Assembly: GCA_905215635.1 (NCBI GenBank)
Contig: CAJMQX010000011.1
Coordinates: 1 to 11,586 of the forward strand
Source of the DNA: an uncultured bacterium
Lineage (GTDB): Bacteria; Bacillota_I; Bacilli_A; RF39; UBA660
Direction of reading: 5' to 3'
DNA: 11,586 nt
Shown: positions 6,748 to 11,586 of the stretch, piece by piece
Layout of the letters: every line of letters starts with the position of its first letter
How positions within the stretch are numbered: position 1 is the first letter of the stretch
The notes under the pieces: model-generated
What the model saw: the letters and a program-made list of their open reading frames with translations, nothing else
Database searches by the model: none
Told to the model about the DNA's origin: nothing
Program-made: the position numbers and the translations under genes

Positions 6748-7650
6748 CTATTTCTCACTATAGTAATCATTATCATTCAATATAAAATTTAATAATTCCA
6801 GTACCTTATCCCTATATTCATCATTATTTTTATTCATTAAATAAAAATGACAATATCCATTTACCAAACACCATTTTAATTTGACATCATCATATTTTCC
6901 TTGAGATAAATAACCACTCAAAAAGTTTTCTATATCTTGTTTTTTATCCATAAATTTTTGTCCCGGTCTTAATATACAAGCCCAAGCTATATCTTGTTCT
7001 TTTAATCCAATACCACTATACTCCCAGTCTACAACACCATTAATAGAATCATCTAACCATAAAATATTACCATAATGAAAATCACCATGAATAAATGTAT
7101 TTAAATTCTTATCAAAATCATTTTTCTTCAAAAAACTAATATATTTACTTATTTTTTCTTCCTCATATAGATTAGAATAAACTTCTTCATTTGGACAACT
7201 ATTTATCACTCTTTGTTTAGCTATATTCAAATTATCAGTAGGTATCTTATGTATTTTTGCTAATTCACAACCATACTTAAACAACAACTGGTTTCTAGAA
7301 CTATTATCAGCATTAAATATATCTGACAATTTTTCTCCTTCTATTTTAGACAAAACAATATACTTTCTTCCATTATAAATCCCATGTTCAATTATATTAG
7401 GAATTTTAAAATAATAACTATTACTTTTTAAATAACTCAAATTATTTACTTCTGTAGTAAAATCACATATCTTACTTCGTTCTATCTTAATAAAAACATT
7501 TTTCGTAATTTTCTTTACTTCACATAAACATTCTATAACATCATTTCCAGCCGGAAGATAACTTACAATTTTTTTAATTTTTATATTGTTATATTTTATA
7601 TCAAATGGATCAACAACTAAATCACGCCATTTCGGATATATATTACTCAT
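6748..7650 (-). CDS. APH/choline-kinase-fold phosphotransferase, substrate unknown
   Basis: Predicted soluble small-molecule kinase of the aminoglycoside phosphotransferase/choline kinase fold. The catalytic loop HGDFHYGN (188-195) supplies Asp190 and Asn195, and VVDWE (206-210) supplies the metal-binding Asp208. FIKIE with Lys55 and the Glu near 67 would hold ATP phosphates. Length (300 aa) is normal. GGAG lies upstream of the ATG at 7650. It follows nadD by 58 bp and ends at a terminator, so it is the last gene of the NAD operon. The family includes antibiotic kinases, choline/ethanolamine, thiamine and sugar kinases. Nothing seen here specifies resistance; the operon context hints at a metabolic substrate, which is inference only. 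Confidence 0.85.
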   Translation of the reverse strand: MSNIYPKWRDLVVDPFDIKYNNIKIKKIVSYLPAGNDVIECLCEVKKITKNVFIKIERSKICDFTTEVNNLSYLKSNSYYFKIPNIIEHGIYNGRKYIVLSKIEGEKLSDIFNADNSSRNQLLFKYGCELAKIHKIPTDNLNIAKQRVINSCPNEEVYSNLYEEEKISKYISFLKKNDFDKNLNTFIHGDFHYGNILWLDDSINGVVDWEYSGIGLKEQDIAWACILRPGQKFMDKKQDIENFLSGYLSQGKYDDVKLKWCLVNGYCHFYLMNKNNDEYRDKVLELLNFILNDNDYYSEK

Positions 7651-7708
7651 ATCATCAACTCCATACCTAATATATTACTTCCCAAAAAATTTATATTCTT
7701 CAAACAAT

Positions 7709-8275
7709 CTATCTATACAAGTTATTCTTCTCAATATATTCTATTATTTCTTTGTCTAAATACTTCTCTACTACATTATACTTTCCATCGTGAAGCAATT
7801 TCCTAATCTCTCTCGAAGAGATATCTACTTCCTTAAATCCCTCTACTACTATAAAATTACCTCTCTTCTTATATTTACAAAAATACTTATCTATCTCTAT
7901 ATTCTCTCTAGGAATAACTAATATCTTTCTCTCTAATATTTCTTGATAATTCTTCCATTTATCAAAACTAATTACATTATCAGCTCCAATAATTAAATAT
8001 AATTCATCATCACATTCTCTTTCTAACTTATCTAAAATCATATATGTATATTCTAAATCATTATATCTATTATCAATAATAATACTATCACTCTTGTAAT
8101 AATTCCACATATCTATTCTATAATTAACTGGAATTATCCCAGTCTTATCCCAATAAGCACCAGTAGGTATTACTAAAACTTTATCTACATAATCATTGTT
8201 AAGTAAATAATCAACTATCATCTTATGTCCTTTATGTACTGGATCAAAACTACCTACATATATACCTACTCTCAT
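7709..8275 (-). CDS. nadD: Nicotinate-nucleotide adenylyltransferase (NadD)
   Basis: Transfers AMP from ATP to nicotinate mononucleotide, giving deamido-NAD, the substrate of NadE encoded just upstream. Nucleotidyltransferase signatures are GSFDPVHKGH (8-17) and ISSREIR (152-158). IIGADN (95-100), followed by the Trp of FDKWKNYQEIL, separates NadD from the related CoaD. Length (188 aa) is normal for the single-domain form; there is no HD phosphatase (YqeK) fusion. The ATG lies 2 bp after the nadE stop codon, and its ribosome binding site (AGAGGG) is inside the last nadE codons, so the two are probably translationally coupled. Confidence 0.94.
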   Translation of the reverse strand: MRVGIYVGSFDPVHKGHKMIVDYLLNNDYVDKVLVIPTGAYWDKTGIIPVNYRIDMWNYYKSDSIIIDNRYNDLEYTYMILDKLERECDDELYLIIGADNVISFDKWKNYQEILERKILVIPRENIEIDKYFCKYKKRGNFIVVEGFKEVDISSREIRKLLHDGKYNVVEKYLDKEIIEYIEKNNLYR

Positions 8276-8277
8276 TT

Positions 8278-9036
8278 TTACCCTCTATCCCTCTTATACA
8301 TCGGTATTACAAACTTATGTCTACTATTATTATGCATTCTCTCTATTTTTAAAGCTATTTCTTTATCAAGTGTTTTATCTTTTAATATATATCTTTCTAT
8401 ATCATTGTAACTTACTCCCATCTTATCTTCATCACTCATACCAGATAATCCATCACTAGGAGTCTTATATAATATCTCTTTAGGTACCTTTAATACTTCT
8501 CCAATTTTTATTACTTCAGATACTAACAAATCTCCTATTGGAGCAATATCATGAACAGAATCTCCTCCTTTAGTAAAATACCCAACATATAATTCACTCT
8601 TATTACTAGTACCTACTACTAAATAAGGCCTCTTTTCTACTTCTGATAACAAAGCAGCCATATAATAGCAACTCATCATTCTCATTCTAGGTTTAATATT
8701 AATATCACTATTTTTAGTATCTTCCAAACTATAATTATTATTTTTATTAATCTCTTTCTTAAAATCTTCAAACATTTCTGTTAAATCTATATTTAGTAAT
8801 CTATTTCCATAATATTCACTTAATTTTTTAGCATCATCCATATCTCCTTCATTTGAATAACAAGGCATCGTCAAACCAACAACTCTCTCACTTCCAAGTG
8901 CCTTGCATAATAAAGCCAATACTACTGCCGAATCTTTTCCTCCACTAATACCTAATACTGCCCCATATAACTTATTCTCTTCGTAATAGTCCCTAATAAA
9001 TTTAATAATATCATCAGTTAACTTTTCATAATTCAT
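8278..9036 (-). CDS. nadE: NH3-dependent NAD+ synthetase (NadE)
   Basis: Amidates deamido-NAD to NAD with ATP, the last step of NAD synthesis. The PP-loop SGGKDS is at 31-36; GTSNKSEL, GYFTKGGDSVHDIAPIGDL and the MGVSYNDIERYI segment near the C-terminus match the family. At 252 aa it is a single synthetase domain with no glutaminase domain, so it should use free ammonia. The ATG at 9036 sits 5 nt after GAGGAGGG (9042-9049); an overlapping ATG at 9040 is out of frame and closes at once. First gene of the operon nadE-nadD-kinase. Confidence 0.95.
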   Translation of the reverse strand: MNYEKLTDDIIKFIRDYYEENKLYGAVLGISGGKDSAVVLALLCKALGSERVVGLTMPCYSNEGDMDDAKKLSEYYGNRLLNIDLTEMFEDFKKEINKNNNYSLEDTKNSDINIKPRMRMMSCYYMAALLSEVEKRPYLVVGTSNKSELYVGYFTKGGDSVHDIAPIGDLLVSEVIKIGEVLKVPKEILYKTPSDGLSGMSDEDKMGVSYNDIERYILKDKTLDKEIALKIERMHNNSRHKFVIPMYKRDRG

Positions 9037-9073
9037 ACATACCCTCCTCTATTTAATTAACACTCTTATATAT

Positions 9074-9102
9074 ATTATATCTAAAATAATTTATGAAGTA
9101 AA
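9074..9102 (-). promoter_or_regulatory. Promoter of the nadE operon
   Basis: TTTACT (9097-9102), 17-bp spacer, perfect TATAAT (9074-9079) on the - strand. Transcription would start near 9067, leaving a leader of about 30 nt before nadE. No operator for an NAD-dependent repressor was recognised. Confidence 0.7.
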
Positions 9103-9113
9103 TTTTTCAAGCA

Positions 9114-9141
9114 GAAAAAACCTATCATTATCTGATAAGTT
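9114..9141 (-). terminator. Intrinsic terminator after fhs
   Basis: On the - strand AACTTATCA (9133-9141) pairs with TGATAGGTT (9119-9127), with one wobble pair, loop GATAA, and the stem runs into a T tract (A run 9114-9120). It begins immediately after the fhs stop codon and separates fhs from the nadE promoter. Confidence 0.85.
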
Positions 9142-10803
9142 TTAAAATATTCCTTTAATTAATCCATTAGTATCTATATCAATTTCTTCTGCTGCTGGTA
9201 CTCTAGGAAGTCCTGGCATAGTCATAATATTACCTGCAAGTACAACAATAAATCCAGCTCCATTTTTAATTTCTACACTTCTAACTTTAATAGTATATTC
9301 ATCATTACATTCTAAATTCTTAGGATCATCTGATAAAGAATATTGTGTCTTTGCTATACATATTGGATATTTTCCATATCCTAATTCTTCTAATCTATTA
9401 ATTTCTTCTAAAGCTTCACTACTATATTCTACTCCTTTAGCATAATATATCTTCCTAGCAACTTTCTCTATCTTAGTCTTAATATCATCTTCTAAATCAT
9501 ACATAAACTTAAACTCTTCTGATTCTTCTACTAAGGAAACAATCTTTTTAGCTATATCTATAGCACCTTCTCCTCCATCTGCCCATCCTGTAACAAGACT
9601 AAGTTCTATTCCTTTTTCTGCCAATTTATCTCTTAAATAATCAATTTCTTTATCTTTATCTTGACTATACTTATTAATAGCTACTATTACATTAAGTCCA
9701 AACTTCCTCTTTATATTATCTATATGTTTAAATAAGTTATCCATTCCCTTATCCATAGCAGGAATATTTTCTTCAAATACCTTATCTTTTTCTACTCCAC
9801 CATGGTATTTTAAAGCTTTAATTGTTGCTACTAATACTACTGCATCAGGTACTAAGTTATTCATTCTACATTTTATATCTAGAAATTTTTCACATCCTAA
9901 ATCCGCTCCAAATCCTGCTTCAGTAATTACATAGTCTCCTAATTTTAAAGCCATTTTTGTAGCTATAACACTATTGCATCCATGTGCAATATTAGCAAAA
10001 GGACCTCCATGAATAATTGCTGGAGTATGTTCTAATGTTTGTACTAAGTTAGGTTTAATAGCATCTTTTAATAGTACTGCCATGCTCCCTTCAGCCTTTA
10101 AATCACGAGCAAACACTTCTTTACCTTCTTTATTATAACCAATTATTATATTACCAAGACGTCTCTTTAAATCTTCCATATCAGTAGCTAAGCATAAAAT
10201 AGCCATTACTTCAGAAGCTACTGTTATATCAAATTTATCCCTTCTAGGAACTATTTTAGCTTCTCCAGATAGTCCAGTATCTACTACTCTTAACTGCCTA
10301 TCATTAAGATCCATACATCTCTTCCAAACAACTTTCTCTATTCCTAATTTATTACCAAAATACATATGATTATCTATCATTGCTGATAGTAAATTATTAG
10401 CTGCTGTTATTGCATGAATATCTCCTGTAAAATGTAAATTAATATCTTCCATTGGAGCAATTTGCACCTTACCACCACCAGTAGCTCCTCCCTTAATTCC
10501 AAATACTGGTCCTAAAGAAGGTTCTCTAAGAGCAAGTATTGCCTTCTTACCAATCTTTCTAAGTCCATCTGCTAATGCTATACTCATAGTAGTCTTTCCC
10601 TCTCCTAAAGGCGTCGGACTAATTGCTGTAACTAATATAAGTTTACCATTCTTTTTATCTTTATTCTTATCATATACATGATTATCTATCTTAGCCTTAT
10701 ACTTTCCATATAATTCTATATCATCCTCTTCTAATCCTAAATCTAAAGCTATCTCACTTATCTTTTTCAACTCTGTATTTCTAGCTATTTCTATATCTGT
10801 CAT
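9142..10803 (-). CDS. fhs: Formate-tetrahydrofolate ligase (10-formyl-THF synthetase)
   Basis: Cytosolic enzyme that joins formate to tetrahydrofolate with ATP, giving 10-formyl-THF for purine and formyl-Met-tRNA synthesis, or running in reverse to make ATP. Visible are the P-loop TPLGEGKTT (64-72), EPSLGP (94-99), the glycine-rich FGIKGGATGGGK segment (101-112), and further conserved blocks HGGPFANIAHGCNS and EAGFGADLGCEKF. At 553 aa it is full length. AGGAGGT (10810-10816) precedes the ATG at 10803. It is monocistronic, with its own promoter and terminator; folD is not adjacent. I saw no THF riboswitch, and the leader is too short for one. Confidence 0.97.
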   Translation of the reverse strand: MTDIEIARNTELKKISEIALDLGLEEDDIELYGKYKAKIDNHVYDKNKDKKNGKLILVTAISPTPLGEGKTTMSIALADGLRKIGKKAILALREPSLGPVFGIKGGATGGGKVQIAPMEDINLHFTGDIHAITAANNLLSAMIDNHMYFGNKLGIEKVVWKRCMDLNDRQLRVVDTGLSGEAKIVPRRDKFDITVASEVMAILCLATDMEDLKRRLGNIIIGYNKEGKEVFARDLKAEGSMAVLLKDAIKPNLVQTLEHTPAIIHGGPFANIAHGCNSVIATKMALKLGDYVITEAGFGADLGCEKFLDIKCRMNNLVPDAVVLVATIKALKYHGGVEKDKVFEENIPAMDKGMDNLFKHIDNIKRKFGLNVIVAINKYSQDKDKEIDYLRDKLAEKGIELSLVTGWADGGEGAIDIAKKIVSLVEESEEFKFMYDLEDDIKTKIEKVARKIYYAKGVEYSSEALEEINRLEELGYGKYPICIAKTQYSLSDDPKNLECNDEYTIKVRSVEIKNGAGFIVVLAGNIMTMPGLPRVPAAEEIDIDTNGLIKGIF

Positions 10804-10825
10804 TCATATACCTCCTTACAATATA

Positions 10826-10854
10826 AGTATATCAAATAAAAAAACTATTATCAA
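10826..10854 (-). promoter_or_regulatory. Promoter of fhs
   Basis: TTGATA (10849-10854), 17-bp spacer, TATACT (10826-10831). Start would fall near 10819, giving a very short leader of about 16 nt that begins almost at the ribosome binding site. The -35 lies inside the stem of the upstream terminator and the spacer contains its T tract. Confidence 0.7.
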
Positions 10855-10868
10855 GTTTTCTCGATAAT
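10838..10868 (-). terminator. Intrinsic terminator of the GNAT gene, overlapping the fhs promoter
   Basis: On the - strand ATTATCGAG (10860-10868) pairs with CTTGATAAT (10847-10855), one wobble, loop AAAA, followed by seven T (A run 10838-10844). It lies 20 bp beyond the stop codon of the upstream gene. Confidence 0.8.
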
Positions 10869-10888
10869 AATGTATCCTAATAAGTTAC

Positions 10889-11586
10889 TTATTGCATAAC
10901 TAATTTTCTACATTTAGATTTAATATTTCTAGAAGTAACATCTGCTACTATTGCTTCTTCTTTCTTCTCTAAGTAAAGTCCTTGTTTAAGAGGTAACCAT
11001 AAATGTAAACAATAATCTCCTACTTCATCAGTTACATTTACCCATTCTGCTATTATTCCATCTTCATCTTCACATACTTGCATTCCGTGTTTTTTCATAA
11101 TTCCTTCTGAATTAGATCCTATTAAATCTGTTCTAGCATATACTAAATCAAAATCATTATAGTATGCATATTCCATAGCAAAAGTTACTAATTCACTACA
11201 AGCTCCTCTTCCACAAAACTCTTTACAGTAGATAATCCATAAAAGTAAACATTCTTAACATCTTTATTATCATAAGATTTAAAATCTACTGATACATTTT
11301 CTTCATTATAAGTAACCCCATTCATAGAAACTGGATTCATATCTTGATCTAGATAAATAAATAATTTACCATTAGTATTATATAATTTTAATTCTTCAGC
11401 TGCAGATTCATATGTAATTTCTTCTCCATATTGTTCTTCAAATGATTTTAATAAATTCATCAAGATAAAGACATTTTTTTCTGAATATCCCATAGTAGCA
11501 ATATAACATCCATTATCTAACTTTTTCCATACTTTAATCTTCTGCTTATTATTATATATATTTTTATAAAATTCTTTCTTATTCAT
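10889..11586 (-). pseudogene. GNAT-family N-acetyltransferase split by a one-base frameshift
   Basis: An N-terminal frame starting at the ATG at 11584-11586 (132 codons, stop at 11188-11190) and a C-terminal frame ending at 10889 join into one protein if a single base is restored near 11214-11226. The join reads STVKEFCGRGACSEL, the acetyl-CoA binding motif A of GNAT enzymes (R-G-x-G-like), followed by FDLVYARTD and a motif-B-like SNSEGIMKKHGMQ. Left alone, the first frame stops after EEELVVN just where motif A should begin. The restored length would be about 232 aa. The ATG at 11176 (MEYAYY) is internal and not a true start. The site has AAA and TTTT runs, so mutation, a sequencing slip or -1 frameshifting are all possible. 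The substrate is unknown. The start lies at the window edge, so its ribosome binding site and any upstream extension are not visible. Confidence 0.72.

Noticed and set aside
7709..8275. CoaD (phosphopantetheine adenylyltransferase) as alternative for nadD
   Set aside because: The GADN motif with downstream Trp, the ISSREIR ending and the coupling to nadE all favour NadD.
8225..8410. Small + strand frame across the nadE-nadD boundary
   Set aside because: Antisense shadow of two conserved genes with no supporting signals.
10804..10888. THF riboswitch ahead of fhs
   Set aside because: The leader between promoter and start codon is about 16 nt, and the only structure present is the terminator of the preceding gene.
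11174..11176. ATG (MEYAYY) as start of a separate 95-residue protein
   Set aside because: It begins in the middle of a GNAT domain, and conserved motif A sequence lies in frame just upstream of it.
1..11586. TGA recoded as tryptophan, as in Mycoplasma-like lineages
   Set aside because: TGA ends ftsW and the PBP gene at the expected places, and conserved Trp positions use TGG.
1..11586. CRISPR arrays, tRNA or rRNA genes
   Set aside because: No regularly spaced direct repeats or recognisable RNA gene signatures were seen on either strand.

Overview
The window comes from a very AT-rich bacterial chromosome that uses the standard genetic code: TGA ends real genes such as ftsW, and every intact gene reads through at full length. 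The gene content (a class B PBP with a PASTA domain, mraY and ftsW together, AGGAGG-type ribosome binding sites, single-domain NH3-dependent NadE, Fhs) points to a low-GC Bacillota, probably an uncultured Bacilli- or Erysipelotrichia-like gut lineage. Genus cannot be read from the sequence, and no RNA gene was recognised.

Left end (1-1687). The window opens inside a large serine recombinase: recombinase domain, zinc ribbon and long coiled coil are visible, while the catalytic domain lies outside. The recombinase is the last gene of an integrated element whose right border falls at about 1010-1016, inside a cell-division or sporulation class B penicillin-binding protein gene. The displaced 3' part of that gene (KTGT motif and one PASTA domain) follows directly. 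The element therefore separates the KTG motif from the SxxK and SxN motifs, and the recombinase's last dozen or so codons are chromosomal. This is the most interesting feature here.

Envelope genes (1798-3929, + strand). mraY and ftsW/spoVE follow, with no murD between them and an intrinsic terminator after mraY. ftsW ends in a hairpin shared with the convergent uvrB.

uvrB and a decayed region (3949-6747, - strand). uvrB is intact. The roughly 850 bases upstream of it hold no intact gene. They contain a decayed DUF1016/YhcG-type (PDDEXK nuclease) N-terminal domain, an isolated strong hairpin, a good minus-strand promoter and a short coding-like scrap, and look like the graveyard of a lost accessory gene set.

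NAD operon (6748-9102, - strand). One promoter, then nadE, nadD (2-bp gap) and an APH/choline-kinase-fold phosphotransferase, closed by a terminator. NadD and NadE catalyse the last two steps of NAD synthesis.

fhs and a broken GNAT gene (9114-11586, - strand). fhs (formate-tetrahydrofolate ligase) has its own promoter, embedded in the terminator of the gene upstream, and its own terminator. That upstream gene is a GNAT-type acetyltransferase split by a one-base frameshift. Its first visible ATG is the last codon of the window.
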